Source: Hyaloraphidium curvatum (taxonomy: Eukaryota > Monoblepharomycota > Hyaloraphidiomycetes > Hyaloraphidiales > Hyaloraphidiaceae). From it: a stretch of 64,000 bases of DNA. Positions 1 through 11,109 of the stretch are shown piece by piece. Each line of letters opens with the position of its first letter. Position 1 is the stretch's first letter. Location of the stretch: NCBI GenBank assembly GCA_025558095.1, contig JAIVFI010000033.1:372001-436000 (forward strand), read 5' to 3'. The translations under genes were made by a program, and so were the position numbers. A model generated the notes under the pieces. It saw only the letters and a program-made list of their open reading frames with translations. It had not been told where the DNA came from and made no database searches.

Positions 1-1
1 C

Positions 2-538
2 GGCGACGTTAGCCCTGAAAGCGGCGGTGGCCAGCCCTGGAGGCCCAAGGTTCCGCTCGGAGGATCCGATCCCATTTGGAAGCGGCGCACGGAGGACACT
101 GTTTCTGGCAGCGCGGGCCAGGAGTCGCAGCCGTGGAGGAGGTCGGAGCCTCGCGGCGAAGACGCAGGCCCGCGCTGGCGGTCGGAAAGGTCGGAAAGGC
201 CGACCGACGAAGTTCCTCGCTGGAGGTCCGAGCGGCCTGCCGAGGATGAGCCCAGGTGGAAGTCGGAGAGGCCTGCTGAGCGGGGCTCGGAGGAAGTGCC
301 GAGGTGGAAGGCGGATCGCACGGCGGAGCGTCCGGCCGACGACAATGCTCGCTGGAAAGCCGACAGGGGCACCGACGGCGCTGTTCCGCGCTGGAAGTCG
401 GAGCGGTCGGACGCGGACAGCGCCGGCTCTCGGCCGTCGGAAGCGAGGGAGGAAGGTTCCGGGGAGGGCTCTGGATCCACAGCCCCGAGCACAGGCAAGT
501 GGATTCCTTCAAGGTTGAGGAATCAGCGTCCGACATAG
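2..538 (+). CDS. 3' end of a tryptophan/arginine repeat protein (partial)
   Basis: The frame is open from the window edge to a TAG at 536-538, so this is the C-terminal ~178 residues of a gene that starts upstream. It is dominated by imperfect repeats of about 12-20 residues built on a PRW(R/K)(S/A)(E/D)R core, with at least six copies between about 110 and 410. The protein ends in a basic tail containing GKWIPSRLRN. Charged W/R repeat tails occur in fungal eIF4B- and eIF3a-type translation factors, which is a guess only; no folded domain is visible here. The ATG-initiated reading frames in the other phases of this stretch are not used. Confidence 0.6.
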   Translation, partial: GDVSPESGGGQPWRPKVPLGGSDPIWKRRTEDTVSGSAGQESQPWRRSEPRGEDAGPRWRSERSERPTDEVPRWRSERPAEDEPRWKSERPAERGSEEVPRWKADRTAERPADDNARWKADRGTDGAVPRWKSERSDADSAGSRPSEAREEGSGEGSGSTAPSTGKWIPSRLRNQRPT

Positions 539-557
539 ATGTGTACAGTGGGAATCA

Positions 558-3500
558 TCAATTCAGCAGCTTGAGCAGCTCAGCCTCCACTTTTTTCAGC
601 TTCGTCTCATCCGCGCCCGTAACCTTGCCCGCCTGTCGAACATAAGTGGCAGCACCCGAGGATTCGGCGGCAGCTTTGGCCGACGCATCGCCATCAATCT
701 GCCGGCGCCCGTCAGCAGCAATGCGAGTCATAGCAGCACGATACTCGCCAGCGTTCCGAGGGCCACCATCCCGCGGAAACAGTTCTCGCTATCCGTCTCG
801 GCCTTCAAGAACTACGCGAGGGAGCCGGATGAGTGAGCGAAAGTCGACATGGAACGTATATCGAGAGCACCTCAAGAACCATCTCCACCAGACTCATCTT
901 CGAAGACGAATCGTCCTTCCCTAAGACGGACAGGCTGCATGGAACGTTCAGCGGACAGTCCTGCAGGACAAACGAGGAACCCACTTGAGAATCAACGTGA
1001 TTGCCGCGAGGCGCAGGTTCTTGTTGGTGCTGGACTGGTAACTCCGCTGCACGAGCTGCAGAAGCTGGAAGACCGGTGTGTCACCGATAATCAAGCGTTT
1101 GATGCAGCAGAGACAACCACCTCGCTACGCAGTTCGCGTACTGCGTTTTGGCCCTCGGAAGAAGCAAACAGATTGCAAAAGAAGCGAAGCGCGAGCATCA
1201 AGTTTGTCTCCTGGTCCTTGGTCAGTGAATCTCCCTTAGGTAACACCGACTGCAGAACGTCCAAAGGAGTTTGCTCCCGCAGCCGCGGGGTCATGAGCAC
1301 CATCAGACGCAGCAAATCCAGCCCTTGCAAGTTATGAGCACATGCCAAGATCGTGCGGAAAGACTAGCATACCTGGAAAGCGGGCACTATCCGGCCACTG
1401 CAGAGCAACCTTCAGAGTCGCCGCCACTTCGTTGTCGGTGAATGCGGACGGAAAAGGCTTTGCTGTCGCAACGCCTTTCAGCTTCGTTGCAACAGAGTCG
1501 ATTTCGTGCGACTCTGCTGCGCTCAGCGAATCGCTTGCAGTGTCCTTGGGCCAAACTCATGAGACCAACTTCGACAACCCCACGCAGATGTCCGGCCCAC
1601 CATATCTTTCTCAAGGTCAGCGTTCAACTGCAGAATCTTCGTCAGAACGGCTTGAGTGTTTGCGGTCTTGAAGAAAGTGTAATCTCGCTAATGATCATGC
1701 ATGAGCGCCGACGACGACACGGGCTTCCGGAAACTCACCATGGGTATCAGCGCGGTTGCGGCCGCAGCGGGAGTCGCGGCTCCGCTTGCTGCGGCAGCGG
1801 ACGTCGAGTATGCGTTGGGAGACAGGAATGGATGTGAAGTCGCAGCCGGAGCACGTGCTGCAGCTGGGGCGCTCTGAAAAGGAGTGAATCCCGGTAAAGG
1901 TATAAGCACGTTGCGCCTTACAGTCGATCCTGGAACGTAGCGGCCGCCCCCTGTGAACGGATCGCCTCGTGGCGGTGCATTGGCTGTCATTTGGACGCCC
2001 TCGACGTTGCTCGAAATGAAGTTGGCGATCTGAAGAAGAACACACGTCAGTCGGCTGAAAGGAGCAGACCTGGAATACAAACCTGGTCGAGGAAGGACTG
2101 CGGCAGCTCGTGCCTCCAAATGAAGTCCTGAGCGGCAGCCCAAGGGTTCTCTGCACCGAGGTTGAGTACACGATCATCCGCAACATCGACGGGACGCACC
2201 GGAAACGTTAAAGGGAAGCTTGAGAGGCGGCCCAGTTTCGGAAAGCTGGACATCGAACACGTAGTCGTACTCCCGGCCCTCGTAGATCTGCTTCCTGTCT
2301 TGCCCAATAGCGTCGACGACTTCCCCGACTTTTTGCCAACGACCCTCTGCTGCTGCCCACTGAGGCTATTGCGTAAGCTCCGCCCAAACCCCAACGATGA
2401 GGAACAGACCTGATAGACCTCGACCTGGTCCCCGTTCCGTACCATCTTGACCTCGCCCTCCTTGGAGCCTTGACCGTTGTGATTAGCGTCCAGCAGGAAG
2501 CGGCTGTCGGCAGTACATACCCGGTTCCTTCAACGCGTCCACCGTCTTCAGCTTTGTCTTGTCTATATCACCTAGTTGCTTTCTGTGCACCAATCCAGCG
2601 TCAGCAGCGGCCTACGGCAGCGACCGGGCACCTCACGATGGAATTGCGTGGCTTGCTACTGCTTCCTCGTATTCCTGCTCAGGAAAAACAAACAGGCGAT
2701 GAGCGTCAGCGCTACGACCTGCAACGGAACCTACCTTCACCGTTTGGCTTTCTGCCGCTCGATCATCGCTACGAGTGAACACCCGAACTGCTCCATCGCT
2801 TCCGCCGGACACCACATCGCCGTTGCTCAGAACGGCGACGGCCCACACAGAAGTGCACGGGTGGTTTATAGTCTGAGTGTTCTCGCCACCTGAAGAAAAG
2901 GTCAGAACGCAAGCTGGCGAAGAAGCGAAAAGCCACGGACCACTCCACACCCTGACGGTCCGATCCTCGCCACAGGACACGAGCTCGTCAGTGCCCAAAC
3001 TCGCGATGCCGTAGACGAACGACGTATGGCCATGGAGCTCCTGGAGGCAGTCACCCGCCAAGGTCCAAACCCGCAGGGTTCTATGGCGGTGTCAGATCGG
3101 AACAACCAGCGCGAGACACGCAGGGACCAACCCGTCATTGGAGCAAGATGCGAATGTCGAGGAGGAGATACCGGCAACACCACGGACGGCGTCAGTGTGC
3201 CCCTTGTACACGTGAACAGTCTTGCCCTGTTTCCATCGTCGCACAGTCTTATCGGCGGAGGCTAAAGGGCGCGACAGCTTCAGTAACGGTGCCGTGCGTA
3301 GGTAGGCCCAGTCCGCACCCGTGAGAATGTCCTCGTCAGTGAGCCCGAGCACGGCCCACACTGCCTGAGTGTGGCCCTCCATCGTGTAGGCTGTCTGCCA
3401 ATTGACCCAGAGCCTGCCTGTCCTGCAGCAGATGGCGACCCAAAGCATCAGCAATGGGACATGAGAAAGCACGGGATAGACGCGAACTTGTCCCAGGACC

Positions 3501-3975
3501 CCGAAACGACGTGCCCCGAGGGTGTCAAGGCAAGCGCGCACACGTTCTCAGTATGCCCGATCATGCTGAATAGGGGCTCCTTCGACTTGCTCGCCGGATC
3601 CGTGGCATAGATGATCTTGTCTTTCCCGGCACTGAGTAGCAGTCCTGTCCCGCGGTTCCGTAAATGCCGGGACTCGAATCCGGCGACAGCGTCCACCTTC
3701 GGGGAACTCCGATGACGGGGGTATCGTGGCCACGGCATTCACATAGTCGGAATGCACGGGCAACGTGGCATCGAGGGCGAATGAATTGGGCGATGACCGC
3801 CTCCAGGTGCGCACGGTCGTGTCCCGCGAGCCGGAGCAGATCAGGTCGCTGCCCTGTCCTGCGACAGCGCGGACCTGGGGAAACACGCGTCAATCGCCCG
3901 CGTTTACGCGCATCGCATGATCCGCGATCGCACGTCTCCTTCGTGGCCCTTGAGGGAGCACGACAGGCGGAACAT
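558..3975 (-). CDS. DOA1: Doa1/Ufd3/PLAA-family ubiquitin-binding WD40-PFU-PUL protein
   Basis: This is a homologue of yeast Doa1/Ufd3 (human PLAA), a Cdc48/p97 cofactor that controls ubiquitin levels and endosomal sorting. The start (ATG at 3975) gives MFRLSCSLKGHEGD, the usual beginning of the first WD40 blade. Intron 1 is 3875-3933. At least six WD40 repeats are read through short GT-AG introns (GSWDK joins TGRLW; PPSSEFPEG joins LLLSAGKD). They are followed by a PFU domain around 2120-2460 (VKMVRNGDQVEVYQ, then WQKVGEVVDAI and YEGREYDYVFDVQL) and a helical PUL domain around 560-1700 (PLDVLQSVLPKGDSL, MLALRFFCNLFASSEGQNA). The stop is TGA at 558-560. It is divergently transcribed from COPS1 with only 84 bp between the two ATGs. 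Some interior exon edges in the PUL region were not resolved base by base. Confidence 0.9.
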
Positions 3976-4059
3976 CGCGGGGCGGGATGGTGCGGGTGGG
4001 GCCGCACGCGCGTCTCAACGCGCGGACAGCTAGATCACCGCGACGCGAACGCGGTCGCG
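3976..4059. promoter_or_regulatory. Compact bidirectional promoter, DOA1/COPS1
   Basis: Only 84 bp separate the DOA1 start codon (minus) from the COPS1 start codon (plus), so both promoters and 5' UTRs must fit or overlap here. No TATA box is evident. Both genes act in ubiquitin biology, so co-regulation is possible but not shown. Confidence 0.5.
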
Positions 4060-5744
4060 ATGGAGGTCTTGATGGACGTGGTCGCGGGGCCGGAGATCCG
4101 GGACAGCAAGAAGAAGAAGACGAAGACGCTCGTCAGCTCGACGAACTTGGATCTGGAGGCATACGCGAACAACTACCAAGGTCGGTCGCGGCCCTAAGTC
4201 ACCCGTGCGGTCGATTCGAGTGTTTCCCAGACTACACCAGGATCGAGCGGCTGCTCTTCATCGCGGATCATTGCCCACCGCTGCAGGTGGACTCGCTCAA
4301 GTTGGCCTTGGACGCGCTGAAGAGGACACTCAACTATGCCAAGTACACCATGGTGCTGTCCAAGCTCAACGAGGTTCTCGCGTCCAAGCAATCGCCGGCC
4401 GTTGCTGCGGATTCGCAGTGGATCGAGTCGGCGCAGCGGACCGCAAAGACACAGACGGAAAAGCTGGAGAACGATCTGAAGGTCTACAAGAACAACCTCA
4501 TCAAGGAGAGCATCCGGGTTCGTGGGCTGTCTTGGGTCTCAGGACGCGTTCTGAAGCTGGATGCCTGCTCAGATGGGCAACAACGACCTCGGAAGGCACT
4601 ACCTGAAGTGTGGGGACCTGAGCAACGCGTTGAAGAGCTTCTCGCGGGCGCGGGACTTTTGCGTCAACGCGAAGCAGGTCGTCGAGATGTGCCTGAACGT
4701 GATTGAGGTTGGAGGGGAGGATCATTGCGGCAGGAAGGCACTGAGCGGGATCGTTTCAGGTCAGCATCGCGATGGGAAACTTTGCGCATGTTCAGAGCTA
4801 CGTCTTGAAAGCCGAGGGGACATCGGACGTGCCGGAGAAGGGCGTGGTGCTGTCAAAGCTGAAGTGCGCCACTGGTTTGGAGCAGCTGGATGGTGGAAGG
4901 TTCAAACGGGCCGCCAAGTCGTTCGTCGAGGTGGCTTTCGAACTCGGAAACGGCTACAACGAGGTGCGATTCGCGGAGGAGCGCCGAGATCCGCGCTCAA
5001 CTTTGCGTCGCCAATCAGGTGATTAGCGCCAACGACATCGCAACCTACGGGGGACTCTGCGCTCTGGCTTCGTTCGACCGAGCCGAACTGAAGGCCAAGG
5101 TTATCGACAACGCCGAGTTCAAGCAATTCCTCGAGCTGGAACCGCAGATTCGGGAGATCATCTATTCATTCTACCAATCCAAGTACACCGTGTGCTTGGA
5201 GGCGCTCGAGCGAATCAAGGTGCTGTTCATTCCGTTGCGTTTTTGAAGTCAACCGAAACCTCATGCTTCCTCGCAGGGCGATCTCCTCTTGGACATGTAC
5301 CTGCACAACCACGTCGAGAACCTCTACCAAAGCATCCGGAAGAAGGCGCTGGTCCAGTACTTCAGCCCCTTCCTCTCGGTCGACATGAACCGAATGGCCC
5401 AGTCTTTCAACACCTCGGTGCCCCAGCTCGAGTCTGAGATCGCCGCCTTGGTGATGGACGGCCAGATCCAGGCCCGTATAGACAGCCACAACAAGGTAGG
5501 CGATTCGCCGTAGTGCTTTGCCGAAGGCTGACAGGCTCGCCAAGGTCCTCGTTGCGAAACGGGCAGACCAGCGGTCGACCATATTCGAGACGTCGTTCGC
5601 GATGGCGAACGAGTACGAGAAGCTTGTCAGCGAAATGCTGATGAGAGTGCGGCTCCAAAAGAGCGACTGTGGGTGGCAAGCGGATAGTCGCTGGGTTGCG
5701 CTTCTAATCGGATATCGCGGTTGGCAGTCGTCGTCAAGGGTTGA
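4060..5744 (+). CDS. CSN1: COP9 signalosome subunit 1 (CSN1/GPS1), PCI-domain protein
   Basis: CSN1 is the scaffold subunit of the COP9 signalosome, which removes Nedd8 from cullin-RING ligases. Eight exons can be joined with introns at 4181-4230, 4518-4572, 4708-4759, 4964-5018, 5220-5276, 5496-5544 and 5669-5727. The result matches the family through the Rpn7 region ([50 protein letters not shown]-type segment) and the PCI domain ([67 protein letters not shown]). The last intron gives a C-terminus LQKSDFVVKG followed by TGA, matching the end of the PCI domain in other CSN1 proteins. The ATG at 4060 is chosen because it directly precedes conserved N-terminal sequence; an in-frame ATG lies four codons later. 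Confidence 0.92.
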
Positions 5745-6025
5745 AGCATTTGCCAGTATCCGTCGTCAAAGGTTGAGGCATTTGCCGCGGGTCGGATTGG
5801 TTGGACGGCTGGGTCGCGAGCATGGAAAGCACGAGCCCGGTGGTTGGGAGCTGATGCATGGGTGGCTGCGATTGTACAGCGCTGCAGTCGAACACGATTG
5901 TCGAACACGACGACGACGCGTTGGTTGTGATATTGATATAAGACGTGGCGTTTTTCGCACATTCGAGGGACTTGCACACGCTGGCGCACGCAGCAATGCT
6001 GAACGAACGTTGCCCGCCGGCACAT
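5745..6025. other. Convergent intergenic region
   Basis: This stretch separates the 3' ends of CSN1 and the Tra2-like gene. It contains a near-duplicate of about 25 bp (GTCGTCAAgGGTTGA.GCATTTGCC) at about 5730-5755 and 5762-5785. No coding signal could be supported. Confidence 0.5.
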
Positions 6026-6899
6026 TCAGCGGCGATCGTCGTATCTCCTGCTGGAGCGATCGTCGTAGCGGTCTCGATCACGCCGGTCATCCCTCCTGTC
6101 GCGGTCATAATCGCGGCTCCTGTCCCTTGAGTCTCTGCGGTCATAACCTGCGGCAAAGTCAGCGACGATCCGACCTGTGGCTACCGACCCACGGTCCCGC
6201 CGGTCGTCGTATCTCCTGTCCCTGTCATCCCTGTAGTCACGGGGTCCGCGGTCATCGTACCGGCGGCGATCGCGATCGTCGCGCGAAGGCCCGGTCTTAG
6301 GAGGTCCGAAGTAGCGGCCAGGGGTGGGAGTCCTCGCGCGGCCGCGCTTGGCCTTCCGAGAACGAGTCAGGTTCCCATCGCCGCAGGAAAGCGCATGCAA
6401 CCGACCTTCTCGACTACCAGAGTACGGTTCTCCAGCACAGTACCGTTGAGTCCCGCGATGGCGGACTGCTGCGGGTTAACGCCACCCTTGCTTCGCAGAG
6501 CGGAGTGAGGGACCCACATCCGCATCTTCGGGCCGTTCGAACGTGATGAAGGCAAAGCCCCTCGATTCCTTGGTGTGGGGGTCGAGCACGATGGTGCACT
6601 GAGGGACCGGTCAGCGCGGCGGCCGTTTCATCGCTGTGACCGAGCGCACCTTCTCCAGCCTGCCGTAGCGCTGGAAGAGAGTTTCGAGGTCCTCGTCTCG
6701 CACCCGGTTGCTCACGCCGGACACGAAAAGGTTGTTGCCCGGATTCTTGCCCCTTTCATCTTCGCCGCCAGGGCGAGGGCTGGACGGCCCAGCGTCAGCG
6801 CAGAGACCGCGGGCCCGGCCGGTCGACTCACCTCGGCGCGCGTGCCGCAGGCGAGCGCGAGCGGTGCCGGTACTCCCTCTCGCGCGGGGGCGAGTCCAT
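6026..6899 (-). CDS. Transformer-2-like splicing factor (RRM plus RS/RD tail)
   Basis: This is a single-RRM, arginine-rich splicing regulator of the Tra2 type. Exon 1 (ATG at 6899) encodes a short RS leader (MDSPPREREYRHRSRSP). It joins through a 52-nt intron with a GTGAGT donor to the RRM: RNP2 is NNLFVSGVSN, and RNP1 is SRGFAFITF, reached after another intron. The post-RRM signature RARTPTPGRYFGPP matches the Tra2 linker (HTPTPGIYMG in animals). The tail is about 70 residues of RD, RYDDR and RDRD repeats, ending at TGA 6026-6028. Such proteins bind exonic enhancers and recruit the spliceosome, which fits an intron-rich genome. The last ~27 codons could include one more very short intron. 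Confidence 0.85.
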
Positions 6900-7002
6900 T
6901 TTCGCTCTAACGTTGAGTAGGGGTTTCCCGCACTACTTCGATCAGGCGCCAGCGGCGCCGGCGCAGCCGCACGAACAACGATACAAAGAGACATTGGAGA
7001 CA

Positions 7003-8964
7003 ATGCCCAAGCGAAGTCAGTGGAGCACCGGGCCTGTCGTTGCCCGGAATGCCGTTGGAATATGTCTCTGACGCAAGGATGGCCTCCTCTGTCGTGCACC
7101 TGCAGCGCCCAAGAGCAAGCGCCTGCCGGCGAGAAAGAAGTACAAGATTGAGCGGAAGGTCCGGGAACACCACAGGAAGGAGAAAAAGAGCGCCTCGGCC
7201 AAGGGAAAACGGTCCCGTGCGTGTTCGGATCCCGGGCTGCCGGATCGGAGACTCATGGATTGTATCCCGATGACTTCTTGCAGGCTCCAAGAAGGACCCC
7301 GGGATTCCCAACAACTTCCCCTTCAAAGCGGAACTCATAGAACAGATTCAGCAGCAGAAGCAAAAGGCACGTTCCTCGCCGGACTTGCCAGGGTTCGTGT
7401 GGGTGACGCAAACGTTGCAGCGCGCCGAGGAGGTTCGGAACGCTCGGGTTGCGAAGGCTGCGCAAAAGGCGAACGGTCTCGGTGGCAGCCTCGAAGAGCT
7501 TGCCGCGAGTGCTGCCAGGCGCGGGGATGCGTTCGATGAGCAAAGGGGAAACGGCGAATCGAGTGGCCACGGAGATTACGAAACGCTCAATGACAACTCG
7601 AAGAGGGCGTTCTACAGGGAGTTCCAGAAGGTCGTCGAAGAGTCGGATGTTGTGTTGGAAGTGCTTGATGCTCGGGACCCCATGGGAACGAGAGCGATGG
7701 ACGTTGAGGAACGCATCAGGACCTCGGCAAAGAAGCGTCTCATCCTTGTGCTCAACAAGATCGGTAGGTCGGGACCTTGTCTGAGCCCGGACAGGGTGTG
7801 GAACTTCTCCCGCAGATCTCGTTCCCAAGGCGAACCTGGAGAAGTGGCTCAAGTACTTGAGGCGGGAGTACCCGACCGTGGCATTCAAGGCATCCACGCA
7901 GACCCAGCGCAACAACCTTGGCCGGGCAAAGGTGTCGGTGACCGATGCTTCGGCCAGCATGCTGCAAAGCAGCGAGTCCCTCGGTGAGCCCGTCGTTACT
8001 CGGCGTTCTCGTCAAGTGAATGACGGAGCTTGCCACGCAGGCGCGGACACGCTCATGCAACTCCTGAAGAACTATTGCCGGAATGCTGGTATTCGCACGT
8101 CCATAACCGTCGGCGTCGTTGGATTCCCGAACGTGGGCAAGTCGAGCCTGATCAACTCGCTCAAGCGCTCCAAGGTCTGCGACGTGGGAGCGGTTGCGGG
8201 CATCACGAGGACGGCACAGCACGTCGTCCTGGACAAGAACATCCACCTGATCGATTCCCCTGGTATTGTTTTCGGGCGTGCGAAAGAGGATGGTAGCAAC
8301 AGCCAGGAGATCATGCTCCGGAACGCGATCAGGGTGGAATCCATTGAGGATCCGATCGCCCCCGGTAAGGTCTGCGCAACGAACTCGCGTCTTGTGCTGA
8401 GGGCGGCCGCGCTTCCCTCAGTGGAGTACCTGTTGTCGAGATGCCGGCCGGAGGACCTGTCGCGTATCTACAAGGTTCCATCCTTTGCAAATCTGCAGGA
8501 GTTCCTGATAGATCTCGCACGGACAAGGGGCAGGCTCCGCAAGGTATGGCAGGCCGGTTGTGCGCGCACAACTGTAACTCACTTCATGCCTCTTCCAGGG
8601 TGGAATTCCTGATACGGCATCTGCAGCGCGCCAGGTCCTGCAGGACTGGAACCGCGGGCGGATACCATTCCACACGGAACCACCCGCAGTTGACACGTCC
8701 AGCATTTCTGCTGCGATTGTGGAGGAGTGGTCAAACGAGTTTTCACTTCCTGCTGTCATCCAGACCGAGAGGGATCTGATCGATGGGTTGCCGGAAGCTT
8801 CTGTTCGCTTTGCCACAATGTCTGGTGCTGGTGTCCAGGAGGCTGACTGGGATGTGGAGATGGATGACTCGGACTCTGATGAAGACGCATCAGGTGCGGA
8901 TGACAGTGATGAGGAGGTGTCTGGGAGTGAAGAGGGTGACTCTGAAGGCATGAACGAGGACTGA
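7003..8964 (+). CDS. NUG1: Nucleostemin/GNL3-family nucleolar GTPase (Nug1/Grn1-like)
   Basis: This is a circularly permuted GTPase for large ribosomal subunit maturation and export. Introns at 7016-7105, 7217-7283, 7764-7815, 8365-8421 and 8544-8598 give an unbroken frame. The N-terminus is the basic family signature ([20 protein letters not shown]), followed by a coiled segment ([20 protein letters not shown]). The GTPase motifs appear in permuted order: DARDP, G4 LNKID (across an intron), G1 [10 protein letters not shown]2-region threonines, and G3 DSPG. A helical C-domain follows ([17 protein letters not shown]), and the tail is strongly acidic ([13 protein letters not shown]). All GTP-binding motifs are intact. 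The short acidic tail and overall length are closer to Grn1/Nug1 than to GNL2. Confidence 0.93.
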
Positions 8965-9391
8965 TTGGTTGGTTGCTGAGTCTTTCTTTTCCAATTTGGT
9001 GTAGGCACTTGTACATGGTGGATGGCTTTGAAATGCATGTAACAATTGGGCCTGGCGCCTTTCGTTGTGACATCCGGAGGTGGCCGACCTCAAGTTATGA
9101 TACAGAAGGAGAAGCTGGTGATCCTGAATGGTCGGCTCCAGCCCAGCATGGCAGGGATGGGTCCTAGCCTGACCTCCAGCTCTGTAACAAGCTCAAGCTG
9201 TACAACACGAAGGTCAAGGCAGTGGGCCAATATGGGAACCCGTGTACAACCCGTTCATTGTGGAGATGCCTAGGGAGGAGTGCCTTGCTGGGGAAAGCAC
9301 CAGGGACAAAGTGACATGCATATCCCTGCGTGTTCTCACTCATCAGCCCAAATCTGCCTCCCTGGCTTGTCTGTATGCGATCACTGGCCAG

Positions 9392-9417
9392 TAGATGTAG
9401 ATGTAGATGTAGATGTA
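9392..9417. repeat. (GTAGAT)n 3' tail of the nested LINE
   Basis: Four perfect tandem copies of a 6-bp unit mark the junction between host LINE and nested LINE. Simple-repeat 3' tails are usual for LINEs of the I/Jockey/R1 type, so this defines the 3' end of the minus-strand insertion. Confidence 0.85.
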
Positions 9418-9471
9418 ATGTGCAACTCAAGCCCTGCTATGCAAGCTTTGGCTCTTACACGATGTGTAGCA

Positions 9472-10240
9472 TTAGTAGATTGCTATCGGATCGATGTTGT
9501 CCTCAGTAACGTCTCTCTGTTCATCCATCCCTCTCAAGGCAGGCATTGCACGTCTTGCCCTGAATGCCTTATGGATAAATGTGCCGGCGGCCTCCAAGAT
9601 CCGTCTCCTCCGCCAGAAGGTCTCCTTCTCCTCGCAGAATTTCACCTCTTCGTCGTTCCTCAACATCCATATGACGGTCTCCAGGTTCCAGCGTCGCCCA
9701 AGCTCTCTGGTCCGGGTTTGAAGAATCTCCCGCTCGTCGTCGTACGCAGAGCAGTGAAACAGAAGGTGCATCTGGTCATCGATCTGATCCAAATGGTGGG
9801 GGCAAGTCCGCTCACAGTTTCTGATGCCTTGTTGTCGCTGCGTTTCCACGTTGAGCACGTGGGTGCTGGTGAGCAGTCGGTTCAAAGAGGTGCGCAGGTC
9901 GATGCGATCCATGAGCAGGGTCTCGCACAGTCCAAAGCCCATCCCCGGAACCGTAGTTTCCCGTTATCCACCACCTGTGTAGCGCAGATCTCCTGGAATC
10001 GTCTCTTGATCGCGGTCTAGATGTCCTCGGTTGACCAGAACGACTTCCCCTCATCCCATGCTCGCGTTCCCTCCTCCTTGAAGTAGAACTCGAGTAAGCT
10101 GCGGATGCTATCCGTCCAGGCGCAGTGAACAGGAGCAGCGCAAGTCCCCGGTCGTCCTGTCTGCGGCAGCAGTTGATCATACAAGCGCACGACGCAGTCC
10201 GCACGGTTGTGAATCGTGGCCCAATACTGTAAGGCACGTA
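9472..10240 (-). pseudogene. LINE ORF2 C-terminal remnant (zinc-knuckle region)
   Basis: The intact 3' portion (stop at 9472) encodes RNCERTCPHHLDQIDDQMHL followed by LFHCSAYDDER, a C..C...H....C knuckle typical of LINE reverse-transcriptase C-termini. It aligns with the other LINE family here (CKHDVEYIGDEQHFLFHC). Upstream the frame is broken by a TAG near 10020 and by frameshifts; the linker FYFKEEGTRAWDEGKSFWS is still recognisable as the counterpart of YYGGEEGRETWEKDTFSW in the second LINE. Confidence 0.75.
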
Positions 10241-10242
10241 TG

Positions 10243-10331
10243 TGTTAGACCACTGGACTAAAGAAGGTACCACGCCTCTGGCCCAATAAGTGGTCTGACG
10301 TCTAAGAGCATGTCACCATAGGGAACCAACA
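10243..10331. repeat. Small TG...CA element, copy A (89 bp)
   Basis: This copy starts TGTTAGACCACTGGAC and ends ATAGGGAACCAACA, about 92 percent identical to copies B and C. Its flanks (GTATG and GAGAT) do not match. It sits exactly where the reverse transcriptase domain of the nested LINE is missing, so one flank was probably lost in a deletion after insertion. Confidence 0.8.
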
Positions 10332-11109
10332 GAGATGCTGTCTTGGACGGAGTGCTTTAGTTTCGCCCAGTTCCAGAAGCCCCGCGATCCTTCAACCGCG
10401 AGGTCGAACTTGTGACTGGCCTGCTGCGCGCGTAGTTTCAGCTTCTTAACCAGCTTCTTGTCCTTCTTTTGCAGCGCTCTGCGCTCATCAAGCAATAGCT
10501 CGCGTTCCTCCCAGCTTAGGCCTCCAGCCTACATTCAGCCTCTGACCCAAGCTTACTATTTGCTTCCGCAGTTCTTTCAGCTCCATCGAATGCCTCCAGT
10601 CGTTCAGCACCTTGTCCCCAGCCTCAAATTCGGCCTTCTTAGAGTTCTCCTTCCGCGCGGTCTTGCCCATGGCTCCCATCATTCCGATGAGGAGTCCGAA
10701 CTTGTCCGCGGCAGTCGTTGCTGCGGCGAGAGCTTCCGCAATCATACCTTCCGAAAGCTCGTTGAAGATCTCCTGCGCCGACCAATCCCATGGTCGGGAG
10801 GGTTTGCGCACTTTTGGGCGGGCGACTTTCGGGTCGGTGATTGTCGCTGCTGGGTCGATCACGGTGAGCACGATCGGGTTGTGGTCCGAGTCGGGTTGTT
10901 TTGCGAGCACGTCGAACGCTCGGGCTGCCGGCCACAGTGAGCTGTCAAGCAGCGCGTAGTCCATGTTAGACCACTGGACTAAAGAGAAGGTACCACGTCT
11001 CTGGCCCAAGTGGTCTGACGTCTAAGAGCATGTCACCATAGGGAACCAACAGTCCAAGATCGAGCCGCTGTCTTCGCAAGTAAAAGCTCCCGGGTCACCC
11101 AAGCGCCCG
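10332..11109 (-). pseudogene. LINE endonuclease (EEP) domain remnant
   Basis: When copy B of the small element (10964-11051) and one target copy are removed, the frame reads NGRLGDPGAFTCEDSG joined to SILDYALLDSSLW, then FDVLAKQPDSDHNPIVLTV. The SDHNP motif and the G.FT...G..LDY pattern are those of LINE apurinic endonucleases. The following 170 residues are the basic linker that normally precedes the RT (GSRGFWNWAKLKHSV). The reading frame stops at the deletion near 10332. Confidence 0.75.
10964..11051. repeat. Small TG...CA element, copy B (88 bp, perfect 5-bp target duplication)
   Basis: The element runs from TGTTAGACC to GAACCAACA and is flanked on both sides by GTCCA (10959-10963 and 11052-11056). 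It interrupts the endonuclease frame of the nested LINE, which is restored exactly when element plus one GTCCA is removed. Inside are an 8-bp inverted pair (AGACCACT...AGTGGTCT) and a central GGTACC palindrome. Confidence 0.9.
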
